Numbered from the stretch's first letter, positions 1-7,107 are shown. The stretch is DNA of 8,912 nucleotides from an uncultured Lachnospiraceae bacterium (GCA_937916415.1 CALGGH010000204.1:1-8912), one strand, 5' to 3'. The notes: generated by a model from the sequence alone, not told the origin. Made by a program: numbers and translations.

Positions 1-307
1 CGTTGTCCGCAGCCGTCAGAGCGTCCGAATATCTGAAGTCGATCTCATTCTGGCCGGGACCGCCCTCGTGGTGGGAGCTCTCCGGCTGGATGCCCATTTG
101 CGAGAGCGTCAGGCAGATCTCGCGGCGCACCGCCTCGCCCTTGTCGTCCGGCGCGATGTCCATGTAATGCGCGCGGTCGTAGGGGATCGTCGTCGGCTCG
201 CCGGCCTCGTCGGTCACAATACCTTTGATGGTAGTCTGAGCGTTCAGACTCCAGGCAGTGCCCAGGCAGAGAATCAAAAGCAAAAATTTCTTTGCCGGAT
301 GTTTCAT
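1..307 (-). CDS. Chimeric partial ORF: SusC/TonB-receptor N-terminus joined to glutamine synthetase
   Basis: An uninterrupted frame starts at ATG 307 and runs off the left edge (102 codons seen). Residues 1-23 form a signal peptide (MKHPAKK, then a Leu/Ile-rich core ending LNA). QTTIKGIVTDEAGEP follows, the usual opening of the carboxypeptidase-regulatory-like domain of Bacteroidetes SusC/TonB-dependent outer-membrane receptors. From about residue 32 on, the protein is instead a class I glutamine synthetase of the Clostridia type: YMDIAP, RREICLTL, MGIQPESSHHE, GPGQNEIDFRYSDALTAADN. E81 (SHHE) and E88 (GQNE) match metal-ligand glutamates of the GS active site. Glutamine synthetase is cytoplasmic, makes glutamine from glutamate, ammonia and ATP, and carries no signal peptide. 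The start belongs with the pectate lyase-like gene ending 24 bases upstream. I am confident of both parts; the fusion is probably an assembly artefact, not a real protein. Confidence 0.8.
   Translation of the reverse strand, partial: MKHPAKKFLLLILCLGTAWSLNAQTTIKGIVTDEAGEPTTIPYDRAHYMDIAPDDKGEAVRREICLTLSQMGIQPESSHHEGGPGQNEIDFRYSDALTAADN
194..214 (-). other. Probable chimeric junction at a shared TDEAGEP-coding stretch
   Basis: These 21 bases encode TDEAGEP, the point where a SusC-like N-terminus turns into glutamine synthetase without a frame change. The heptapeptide is natural in both families: receptors commonly read G-x-V-T-D-E-x-G-E-P here, and Clostridia glutamine synthetases commonly read TDE-x-G-x-PT just before the YMDIAP stretch. 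A shared GC-rich stretch of about this length is what a short k-mer assembler could bridge wrongly. That the join is artificial is inference; the family switch itself is seen directly. Confidence 0.65.
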
Positions 308-331
308 AGGGTACTGTAGTTTGTTTGGTTA

Positions 332-775
332 CTATTTGGTTAGATAATGTAGATACATTTCAAGGTTGGTGTAGCGCTTGTTCTTGTCCAGAACAAAAGC
401 ATTGCCGTCGGAGGCGTTGCTGCGGGAAAGGCCGGCAAGGTCCTCGAACCAGTCGGGGATGCCGTCGCCGTCGGAATCCACGGCCGCAGCATCCCAGCCG
501 GGCCCCTTGTCGTCCCAAAGCGGCACGTCCAAGTCGCCGACCGCGCCGCAGAAGGGTAGCAAGTCGGAGAGTAGCGGCACCTTGTCGTACATTCCGTACT
601 TGTCGAGGTATCCGCCGAAGTTGTTCGGCGCGGACTCGCGCGAATTTTCGACGCCGGTGAAGTAGACCGTGCCGTACGGATTCATCGAATTGAGAATCTG
701 GTTGGTCGTGACGTCGATCGTGTTGTTGATACTGGAGAGGCCTTCATCTGCGTCAAACGCGTAAAGCCTCGGTTT
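332..775 (-). CDS. Pectate lyase-like secreted protein, C-terminal fragment (Bacteroidetes type)
   Basis: The frame is open from 775 (an in-frame TAA sits at 776-778) to the TAG at 332-334, giving 147 residues. An internal ATG at 685 exists, but homology-like sequence continues upstream of it (RLYAFDADEG), so this is a 5'-truncated gene rather than a short protein. The tail holds a calcium-binding-like acidic repeat, DSDGDGIPDWFE, followed by ASDGN, LDKNKRYTNLEMYLHYL. That ending is characteristic of polysaccharide lyase family 1 pectate lyases and related secreted enzymes of Prevotella and Bacteroides. The catalytic domain is not present. A SusC-like start 24 bases downstream fits a pectin-utilization locus. 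Pectate lyase is the best guess; another secreted protein sharing this C-terminal module is possible. The 5' loss coincides with a suspected contig join. Confidence 0.6.
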   Translation of the reverse strand, partial: KPRLYAFDADEGLSSINNTIDVTTNQILNSMNPYGTVYFTGVENSRESAPNNFGGYLDKYGMYDKVPLLSDLLPFCGAVGDLDVPLWDDKGPGWDAAAVDSDGDGIPDWFEDLAGLSRSNASDGNAFVLDKNKRYTNLEMYLHYLTK

Positions 776-797
776 TTATGGGGAAGCCATGGACCGG
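765..797. other. Probable second chimeric junction (Bacteroidetes | Clostridia)
   Basis: Immediately after the rsmD stop (798-800) the sequence becomes the interior of a Bacteroidetes-type lyase gene, which has no start codon and no 5' end. The in-frame TAA at 776-778 places the switch between about 765 and 797. In related Clostridia, rsmD is often followed by coaD; no coaD start is seen here. The exact break cannot be fixed by eye. Confidence 0.5.
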
Positions 798-1349
798 TCA
801 GCCTTTTCTCAGCCACGCGTGCTTATTCGTCTTATAGCACTTCTCCTTGATTATGTCAAATCCGTACCGTCCGGCAAAAGAAAAATCCCTGTCCAGTTCG
901 GCCTCTATGATGACGATGGTGTCTTCGGTCACGTAGGACATGCGGGAAAGGGCATCGAGAAGCGCGGGCTCCAGGCCTGCCTGATACGGCGGATCCGCGA
1001 AGACGACGTCCGCAGCTGACTCCTTTATCATCATCAGGCCCGACGTGGCTTCCCTCTTAATGACCGTGGCCCTGGAATCCAACTTGGTAAACTTAAGGTT
1101 TTCCTCGATGCACGAAATGCTTGAAGAATCGTTGTCTATGAAATACGCATGCCTGGCTCCGCGGCTCAGGGCTTCTATGCCTATCGCTCCGCTTCCGCTG
1201 AACACGTCCACGAATACCGAATCCGGGACGTACGTCTGCAGCATGTTAAAGAGCGTTTCCTTGATCCTGTCGGTCGTGGGCCTGACGTCATTGCCCTTAG
1301 GGGTTTTCAGCGGCATGCTTCTGGCGGTGCCTGCGATCACTCTCATCAT
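798..1349 (-). CDS. rsmD: 16S rRNA (guanine966-N2)-methyltransferase RsmD
   Basis: The product methylates N2 of G966 in 16S rRNA of the small ribosomal subunit, using S-adenosylmethionine. The 183-residue length is usual for the family. Visible motifs are the N-terminal RVIAGTARS, VRPTTDRIKETLFN (about 22-35), the SAM-binding loop DVFSGSGAIGIEALSRGA (48-65), the catalytic DPPY (119-122) and the typical C-terminal EKCYKTNKHAWL. The gene is complete, ending at TGA 798-800. It overlaps the topoisomerase A gene by ATGA (1346-1349), so translation is probably coupled. A second ATG at 1346 is an equally good start: it gives the family's usual MRVIAG opening and lies further from the AGGGTGAGGG purine stretch. 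Sequence beyond the stop is probably foreign (see the junction at 765-797). Confidence 0.93.
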   Translation of the reverse strand: MMRVIAGTARSMPLKTPKGNDVRPTTDRIKETLFNMLQTYVPDSVFVDVFSGSGAIGIEALSRGARHAYFIDNDSSSISCIEENLKFTKLDSRATVIKREATSGLMMIKESAADVVFADPPYQAGLEPALLDALSRMSYVTEDTIVIIEAELDRDFSFAGRYGFDIIKEKCYKTNKHAWLRKG

Positions 1350-3592
1350 ACCCTCACCCTGGTTCCCTTGGAATCCCTGGTCCCCAGCTTCAGCCTGCCC
1401 AGCTCCAGCTCCTTGTCATTATGCCGTATGGTCAGTTCCTCGCCAAACCCAGTGTAATATACGTTTTCAACCCGGTCGTCCTGTCCAAGCTTCATGCCGC
1501 GGACGCCCACGGCAGTCTTCTTTTTCTCCGGGATGGAGGCAGGATCGAATCTCAGGAAGAAACCGTCCTTGGTCTGCATGATGATGTTCTTCATGTCGGT
1601 GAACTTGATCACGCTGATCAGTTCGTCGCCCTCCATGAGGTTGGTGGCAGCCACGGTACGCTTCGAGACGTCGAACTCTCCTCCGTCCACTATCTTGCAC
1701 ATGCTCATCGCGGTCACGAAGATCAGCCTGTAGAGGTTTAAGTCAGACTGCGACGCGGCATATATTATGTATTCCGATTCGGACTTATAGTTGCTCACGT
1801 TGTCAACAGGCACGCCCTTGTCACGGAACTTGCCGTATGGCAGATCCCTGACCTTGAAGCTGTGGAGCTGGCCGGTATTCGTAAATATGACGACCTTGCC
1901 CGTGTTCTTACACTTAAAGACGAACCTGTTCTCCTCGAGTGCGGTCTCCTTGTTGCGCTCGTAGGTCGCCACGTCGATGACGCGCGCGTATCCGAAACGG
2001 TCCATCAGGAAGATCATGTCCATCTCCTCGACTTCCTTTTCGACGAACACGGCTTCCTCGGCGTTGGTTATCTCGGTGAGCCTCTTGCGGGCGTACTTCT
2101 TTTTGAATTCATCCAGGTCGGCCATGAGCACGGTCATCATGGAGTCGCGGCTCTCAAGTATGTCCTCGTACTTGTATATGTTGGCCACGGTCTCCTCGTG
2201 TTCCTTTATCAGGGCGTCCAGCTCGAGTCCGATCAGCTTGTACAGGCGCATCTCGAGGATCGCGTTGGCCTGTCTCTCCGTAAACATCAGCTGCGATGCC
2301 ATGGCCTTGGACTCGCGGGATTTAAACCTGATGCCCGTGGTATCGCCCTCGACCAGGCACTTTTTGGCCATCCCCCTGTCCTTTGATCCCCTGAGTATCT
2401 CGATGACCAGGTCGATCACGTTGCAGGCCTTGATCAGGCCCTCCTGAACCTCGCGCTTCTCCAGTTCCTTGTTAAGCATGTTGGTGTACTTGCGCGTGGC
2501 GACTTCTATCTGAAAATCAACGTTGGCCTGCAGTATGGCCTTTAAGCCCATGGTCTCGGGCCTGCCGTTGTATATGGCAAGCATGTTCACGCCGAAGGTG
2601 TCCTCCAGGCGCGTTTTCTTGTACAACAGGTTCTTGAGGTTCTCGACGTCCGCGTCCTTCCTGAGTTCCAGGACTATCCTGATGCCCTCCTTGGAGGACT
2701 GGTTGGAGATGTCGACTATGTCGGTGGTCTTGCGCGTCTCGACCAGGTCGGCCACGTCAGTCAGGAACTTGCCGATGTTCATGCCGATCATCGTATAGGG
2801 TATCTCTGTGATGACAAGGTTTACCTTGCCGCCCTTAACCTTCTCTTCCTCGACGCGTCCCCTGATCTTGATCTTGCCGGAGCCTGTCTCATATATGTCC
2901 TTCAGCTCGTCTTTGTTGATGACGATGCCGCCCGTCGGGAAATCGGGACCCTTGACGTAGCGCATGAGCTGAGCCGTGGACAGGTCGGGATTCTCCATGT
3001 ATGCCTTCAGCGCGTCTATGACCTCACCAAGATTGTGGGGCGGCGTGGAGGTGGCCATGCCGACCGCTATACCCTCGGAACCGTTGATCAGGAAATTAGG
3101 GATGCGCACGGGCAGGACCGTGGGTTCCTTTTCCGTCTCGTCAAAGTTGGGCATGAAGTCCACGACGTCCTTGTCCAGGTCGCCCAAAAAGGCTTCCTCG
3201 GTAACCGGCGCAAGGCGCGCCTCCGTGTACCTCATCGCGGCGGCCCCGTCACCCTCGATGTTGCCGAAGTTGCCGTGCCCGTCCACGAGCGGAATGCCCT
3301 TCTTGAAGTCCTGAGTCATGACGACCAGGGCCTCATATATGGAGCTGTCGCCATGGGGATGATACTTACCCATGGTATCGCCGACTATCCTGGCGGACTT
3401 CCTGTAGGGCTTGTCGGACTTGATGCCGAGCTCATACATGTCATACAGTATCCTGCGCTGCACGGGCTTCATGCCGTCACGCACGTCCGGCAGGGCACGC
3501 GCTATGATGACGCTCATTGCGTAGTCTATGAAGCTTTTCTCCATTATCTCGGAGAATTCGGTTTTGAGTATTCTATCCTGTGTCATGTTCAT
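1346..3592 (-). CDS. parC: Type IIA DNA topoisomerase subunit A (GyrA/ParC family, topoisomerase IV-like)
   Basis: This is the DNA breakage-reunion subunit of a type IIA topoisomerase, 748 residues, paired with the ATPase subunit encoded 36 bases upstream. The winged-helix domain carries HPHGDSSIYE (78-87) and the catalytic tyrosine Y122 preceded by R121 (AAMRYTE). The quinolone-region positions read S83 and E87, a sensitive-type Gram-positive pattern. The tower and coiled coil run to about 500. The C-terminal beta-pinwheel (about 515-748) includes KKTAVGVRGMKLGQDD at 691-706. The GyrA box (QRRGGKG-type), needed by gyrase for DNA wrapping and negative supercoiling, is absent: the matching place (about 543-566) reads YERNKETALEENRFVFK. 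That favours a decatenating topoisomerase IV role, though many Lachnospiraceae copies are labelled gyrA. The start could be ATG 3592 or ATG 3586; the AGGGA site is only about 3 bases before the first but 9 before the second. Confidence 0.9.
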   Translation of the reverse strand: MNMTQDRILKTEFSEIMEKSFIDYAMSVIIARALPDVRDGMKPVQRRILYDMYELGIKSDKPYRKSARIVGDTMGKYHPHGDSSIYEALVVMTQDFKKGIPLVDGHGNFGNIEGDGAAAMRYTEARLAPVTEEAFLGDLDKDVVDFMPNFDETEKEPTVLPVRIPNFLINGSEGIAVGMATSTPPHNLGEVIDALKAYMENPDLSTAQLMRYVKGPDFPTGGIVINKDELKDIYETGSGKIKIRGRVEEEKVKGGKVNLVITEIPYTMIGMNIGKFLTDVADLVETRKTTDIVDISNQSSKEGIRIVLELRKDADVENLKNLLYKKTRLEDTFGVNMLAIYNGRPETMGLKAILQANVDFQIEVATRKYTNMLNKELEKREVQEGLIKACNVIDLVIEILRGSKDRGMAKKCLVEGDTTGIRFKSRESKAMASQLMFTERQANAILEMRLYKLIGLELDALIKEHEETVANIYKYEDILESRDSMMTVLMADLDEFKKKYARKRLTEITNAEEAVFVEKEVEEMDMIFLMDRFGYARVIDVATYERNKETALEENRFVFKCKNTGKVVIFTNTGQLHSFKVRDLPYGKFRDKGVPVDNVSNYKSESEYIIYAASQSDLNLYRLIFVTAMSMCKIVDGGEFDVSKRTVAATNLMEGDELISVIKFTDMKNIIMQTKDGFFLRFDPASIPEKKKTAVGVRGMKLGQDDRVENVYYTGFGEELTIRHNDKELELGRLKLGTRDSKGTRVRV

Positions 3593-3628
3593 TATTCCCT
3601 ATAAAATCCGTTATTTAGCAAGCAAAAC

Positions 3629-5548
3629 TCATATGTCCAGATTGGCGTCAGCCGCATGGTTGTATATGAACTCCTTACGCGGTGCCACGTCATTGCCCAT
3701 CAGGAGTCCCGTGATCTCCGAGGCCTTGCGGGCATCCTCTATCTCCACGAGACGAAGGAGCCTTCTGTCGGGATCGAGAGTCGTCTCCCAGAGCTGCTCG
3801 GCATCCATCTCGCCGAGACCCTTGTACCGCTGCAACGTAAAGCTGCCCTTGTGCGTCTTACGGTATTTATCAAGGGCTGCATCATCGTAGAGATACTCCT
3901 CGGAACCCTTGGAGGGTATGGCCTTATACAACGGCGGCATGGCCACATAGACATGCCCTTCGTATATCAGTTCGGGCATGAATCTGTAAAAAAGCGTGAG
4001 CAGCAGCGTGGAGATGTGCTCACCGTCCACGTCCGCATCCGCCATGATGATTATCTTATCATATCTGAGCTTGGTTATGTCGAAGTCATTGCCGTATCCT
4101 TCGGAGAAACCACAGCCGAAGGCATTGATCATGGTCTTGATCTCGGCGTTTCCGAGCACCTTGTCGATCGATGCTTTCTCAACATTCAGTATCTTGCCTC
4201 GGATGGGCAGGATCGCCTGATACATGCGGTTACGCGCCATCTTGGCGCTTCCGCCGGCGGAATCACCCTCGACTATGAATATCTCGCATTTGGACGCATC
4301 CTTGGATTCGCAGTTGGCCAGCTTGCCGTTGGAGTCAAAGCTGAACTTCTGCTTGGTCAGCATGTTGGTCTTGGCCTTTTCCTCGGTCTTGCGGATCTTC
4401 GCGGCCTTTTCGGCGCATCCGATTATGGTCTTGAGCGTCTCGAGGTTACGGTCAAAAAACCTGATGACCTCATCGCCCACGACCTTGGCCACTACCTTCG
4501 CGGCATCCTGATTGTCCAGCTTGGTCTTGGTCTGGCCCTCGAACCGGGGATCCGGATGCTTGATCGACACCACCGCGGTCATGCCGTTTCGCACGTCCGC
4601 TCCGGTGAAGTTCACGTCCTTTTCCTTGAGGTTTCCGAGGGAACGGGCATAGTTGTTGATGACGGTCGTAAATACCTGCTTGAAGCCGGTCAGGTGCGTG
4701 CCGCCCTCGGAATTGTATATGTTGTTGCAGAAGCCCAGTACTTCCTCGTGGAATTCATTGACATACTGAAAGGCGACCTCGACCTCGATACCCTCGCTCT
4801 CACCCTTTAAATATACGGGCTCATGCAGGGTCTCACTGGATTTATTGATCTCCTTTACAAATCCGGTGAGTCCGTCCGGCTCATGAAATTCGATCTTTTC
4901 GATCTCGTCCTTGCGCCTGTCCTCGAAATATATGGTGAGGTTCGGATTAAGGTAGGCCGTCTCGTGCATGCGGCTCTTGACATCGTCCTCCTTGAACCGC
5001 GTTTTTTCGAATATCGTGTCATCCGGCAGGAAATTTATCTCGGTGCCGGTCTCCCTGGTCCTGCCTATTTCCGGCAGAAGTCCGTTCACCAGCTCGGTGG
5101 TCGGAATGCCGCGCTCATAGGTGTCCCTGTATACGCGGCCGCCGGTCCTGACCGTGACCGTCATGTGATCAGACAGCGCATTGACGACCGAGGAACCCAC
5201 GCCGTGCAGGCCTCCACTGGTCTTGTATGCATTATTGTCAAACTTGCCGCCGGCATGCAGCGTAGTAAAGACGAGACGCTCCGCGGACATGCCCTTTTCA
5301 TGCATGTCAACCGGGATTCCGCGTCCGTTGTCCGAAACCGTGCAGGAACCGTCCGCCTCCAGCGTCACCCATATCTTGTCGCAATGACCTGCCAGGTGCT
5401 CGTCCACGGAGTTGTCCACGATCTCATATATAAGGTGATTAAGTCCCTTGGTGGATACCGATCCGATATACATGCCGGGACGCATGCGCACCGCCTCAAG
5501 TCCCTCCAGGACCGCGATGGACGACGCGTTGTATGTTTCTTTAGGCAA
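3629..5548 (-). CDS. parE: Type IIA DNA topoisomerase subunit B (GyrB/ParE family)
   Basis: This is the ATPase and Toprim subunit that drives strand passage, 639 residues, the usual Gram-positive length. GHKL ATPase features are E42 and N46 (YEIVDNSVDE), DNGRGIP (73-79), GGLHGVG (112-118) and QTK with K341. Toprim features are EGDSAGG (427-433) and the metal-binding D504/D506/D508 (MADADVDGEH). RYKGLGEMD (574-582) and the C-terminal FIYNHA-ANLDI follow. The Toprim segment reads RGKILNVEKA, closer to GyrB than to the RGKVINTAKA of Firmicutes ParE. The operon partner lacks the GyrA box, so gyrase versus topoisomerase IV is unsettled; I use parE because of the partner. The start is TTG 5546-5548, supported by GAAGGGAG at 5557-5564, 8 bases upstream, and by the family N-terminus. 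Confidence 0.9.
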   Translation of the reverse strand: MPKETYNASSIAVLEGLEAVRMRPGMYIGSVSTKGLNHLIYEIVDNSVDEHLAGHCDKIWVTLEADGSCTVSDNGRGIPVDMHEKGMSAERLVFTTLHAGGKFDNNAYKTSGGLHGVGSSVVNALSDHMTVTVRTGGRVYRDTYERGIPTTELVNGLLPEIGRTRETGTEINFLPDDTIFEKTRFKEDDVKSRMHETAYLNPNLTIYFEDRRKDEIEKIEFHEPDGLTGFVKEINKSSETLHEPVYLKGESEGIEVEVAFQYVNEFHEEVLGFCNNIYNSEGGTHLTGFKQVFTTVINNYARSLGNLKEKDVNFTGADVRNGMTAVVSIKHPDPRFEGQTKTKLDNQDAAKVVAKVVGDEVIRFFDRNLETLKTIIGCAEKAAKIRKTEEKAKTNMLTKQKFSFDSNGKLANCESKDASKCEIFIVEGDSAGGSAKMARNRMYQAILPIRGKILNVEKASIDKVLGNAEIKTMINAFGCGFSEGYGNDFDITKLRYDKIIIMADADVDGEHISTLLLTLFYRFMPELIYEGHVYVAMPPLYKAIPSKGSEEYLYDDAALDKYRKTHKGSFTLQRYKGLGEMDAEQLWETTLDPDRRLLRLVEIEDARKASEITGLLMGNDVAPRKEFIYNHAADANLDI

Positions 5549-5556
5549 TTATTTCA

Positions 5557-5564
5557 CTCCCTTC
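5557..5564 (-). promoter_or_regulatory. Ribosome binding site deciding a TTG start for the topoisomerase B gene
   Basis: GAAGGGAG lies 8 bases upstream of TTG 5548. No in-frame ATG is near the family's N-terminal PKETYNASSI, so this site fixes the non-ATG start. Confidence 0.7.
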
Positions 5565-5595
5565 TAAACACTTTTATAGTCAACGGATTTAGTAA

Positions 5596-5648
5596 TTGCC
5601 GTATGGCGAGCCATAATGCTTGAATTTATGGCAGTTATGACCCGGCAA
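5596..5648 (-). promoter_or_regulatory. Switch-like overlapping inverted repeats in the topoisomerase operon leader
   Basis: A central GCCATA (5610-5615, plus-strand reading) can pair with TATGGC on either side: at 5602-5607, giving a tight hairpin with a CGAG loop, or at 5627-5632, extended to GCCATAA/TTATGGC at 5610-5616 and 5626-5632 with a 9-base loop. The two pairings exclude each other. Both are enclosed by an outer 6-bp inverted repeat, TTGCCG 5596-5601 with CGGCAA 5643-5648. The block lies 48-100 bases upstream of the TTG start, within the probable 5' leader. Alternative-pairing layouts of this kind occur in attenuators and protein-bound leaders. No U-run follows it, so a plain terminator is unlikely. 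A regulatory role is inference. Confidence 0.4.
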
Positions 5649-5710
5649 AGTGCAATCACTTAATTCATTTACTATAGCTATATACAGTTTATTCTGATCT
5701 ACAGCGTAAC

Positions 5711-5716
5711 ATTATA
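5711..5716 (-). promoter_or_regulatory. Candidate -10 box for the topoisomerase-rsmD operon
   Basis: On the minus strand this reads TATAAT, a perfect sigma-A -10 hexamer, about 163 bases upstream of the TTG start. At 16-18 bases spacing no good -35 is found; an A/T tract (a run of nine T on the minus strand, 5727-5735) lies there instead and could act as an UP-like or curved element. The gap of 246 bases from the rhs remnant and the absence of another gene support a promoter in this region. Confidence 0.4.
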
Positions 5717-5760
5717 CTTCGATTCTAAAAAAAAATAATTCCCTCCCATCACATATGTGT

Positions 5761-5777
5761 GTTTTGACTATCAAAAC
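5761..5777 (-). terminator. Short perfect inverted repeat after the rhs remnant (weak terminator candidate)
   Basis: GTTTTGA (5761-5767) and TCAAAAC (5771-5777) form a 7-bp stem with a 3-base loop, 17 bases past the rhs remnant's stop. The stem is A/T-rich. A T-run on the minus strand begins only about 25 bases later (5735-5727), so it does not look like a standard intrinsic terminator. It could instead be a protein-binding dyad. Confidence 0.25.
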
Positions 5778-6043
5778 CGATCCATTTAACAAATTCAAGG
5801 ATGGACTCGATCCAACCAATCCTGACCTGGGTCTCCTGTTTTTTTATGTCTAATCTCCCTTATGTCATCAATCGTCTCTATTACGATGTCAGTTACCACC
5901 AATACGCCAGCTATGACTAAAAAAGCACCATCAGCCACTGGTAATGGGCCATCGCAAAGCGTTAACCACCACATTGAAGCGAACCATGCTACTGCTAAAT
6001 CTGATGAATACCCATATTGATCTTCTCCGTTCACGGGGGCTCC

Positions 6044-6817
6044 ATTGCAATACATAAACAGATTGTACTGCATCAGGTTCGAGCAATCTGTAGTAAGCAG
6101 ATCAGCGGAGTCGGCGTTAATGAATCGCTTTACATCAGGATCGTAGTATCTGCTTTGGAGCTAATACCAGCCGGTTTCAGAGTCATAGTAATAGCCCCTG
6201 TATCTGAAGGGATTCTTGTGAAGGATATTATCGGAATCATCAAAAGCCAAATTAGATGTTTCGGACAGCAGTCTGCCATAGGGATCATACTCGTATGTAC
6301 CCACCAGGGTTCCCGTCGCAGTGTAGATCGCCGCCACATCTCCCATGGCATTCCTGATGACGGAATAATGTGTTTCGATTGCATCTTTCGGGATCATGCC
6401 GTCAGCATCGCCCTTCAGATAACCGATCTCAATGAGCTTTCCGTCTGAGCTGTAATAGAAGTTCAGGGTTTCCTTCCTGCCGTCAGGATATGTGGTATTC
6501 TGTGCCAGAATGGTTGAGCCGTTTAAGATATATTCTGTTATGGTTCCGGGATCTTTCTTTGTCTTACCTACTGTCTTTGACAGACGTGATCCATCATAGG
6601 CATATGTAAAGGTGACTGTCGATGCATCCGGTTTTACACGCAGCTTCTGTTTGGTCGGTGTGACACTCATCAGCTGTCTGCCACGTTCCCAGGTAAGAGT
6701 ATTTCCAAGATATGTCTTGGGATTACCGCCCTTATAGCCGTCAACCTTCTCACCGTTATATTTTGTCAGGTTATCCCTGTCGTAACTGTAGGTATCTTCG
6801 TGTACGCCTTCCTTATC
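6044..6817 (-). repeat. Direct repeat of rhs core, copy A
   Basis: This 774-base segment encodes the same core as 8139-8912, from DKEGVHED to the YCN near the core end. Most residues match by eye, for example YLGNTLTWERGRQLMSVT, YAYDGSRLSKTVG and THYSVIRNAMGD. Two short variable patches (after MSVTP and after GYLK) differ by one codon each in opposite directions, so the total lengths are equal. The copies are 2095 bases apart and in the same orientation. Copy B reaches the window edge, so the repeat may extend further. Confidence 0.85.
6161..6163 (-). other. In-frame amber codon in the rhs fragment
   Basis: On the minus strand the bases read TGG TAT TAG CTC CAA where the intact copy reads TGG TAC TAT CTC CAG. 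One base change (tyrosine TAC or TAT to TAG) explains it. Sequence after it stays in frame and conserved, which points to a recent change or a sequencing error. Confidence 0.8.
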
Positions 6818-7107
6818 TGTATAGATGCTTGATGTTATATTCCCTATAGCATCATAGGTGTATTCCCATGTCCTGCTACTGCCTTTATCTTCTGCCTTAA
6901 TGAGCCCTCCGAGCTTATCATAAGTATAGATTGTCTCTGATGTGCCTGCAATGCTGTTTAAGTCTGCATAATCGCTTGCATTGATGCTCCGGCCGTCTAT
7001 ACGCCCGAGTTTATCATATGATAGTTCTTCTGATATAGATGTCTTAATCGTCTTGCCTGAGCCTATGGTGACTGTTAGATCAGATCTATGTTTGGCGCCT
7101 TTTAGTT

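Larger units (their letters stand above)
5549..5794. other. Intergenic region between rhs remnant and topoisomerase operon
   Basis: No gene is seen in these 246 bases. They hold the ribosome binding site, the overlapping inverted repeats, the TATAAT box and, nearer the rhs end, the small hairpin at 5761-5777 and a CACATATGTG palindrome at 5750-5759. The sequence is more AT-rich than the topoisomerase genes. Confidence 0.6.

Noticed and set aside
325..665. Plus-strand frames opposite the pectate lyase-like fragment
   Set aside because: They are Arg/Pro/Ser-rich low-complexity translations antisense to a frame with clear family motifs.
332..685. ATG 685 as a true start of a small secreted protein
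   Set aside because: There is no signal peptide and the frame continues 30 codons upstream with protein-like sequence; a truncated gene is a better reading.
3656..4810. Long plus-strand open frame (384 codons) opposite the topoisomerase B gene
   Set aside because: It is antisense to a well-conserved gene, its product resembles no family I know, and long antisense frames are expected from the codon bias of these genes. The same applies to the plus-strand frames at 1862-2386, 3035-3604 and 4823-5623.
5578..5583. TTGACT on the minus strand as a -35 box for the topoisomerase B gene
   Set aside because: At 15-19 bases spacing there is no -10-like hexamer; that stretch is the ribosome binding site.
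5727..5760. Intrinsic terminator at the run of nine T on the minus strand
   Set aside because: No stem directly precedes the run: GGGAGGG has no complementary partner, and the CACATATGTG palindrome is too far away and lacks a loop.
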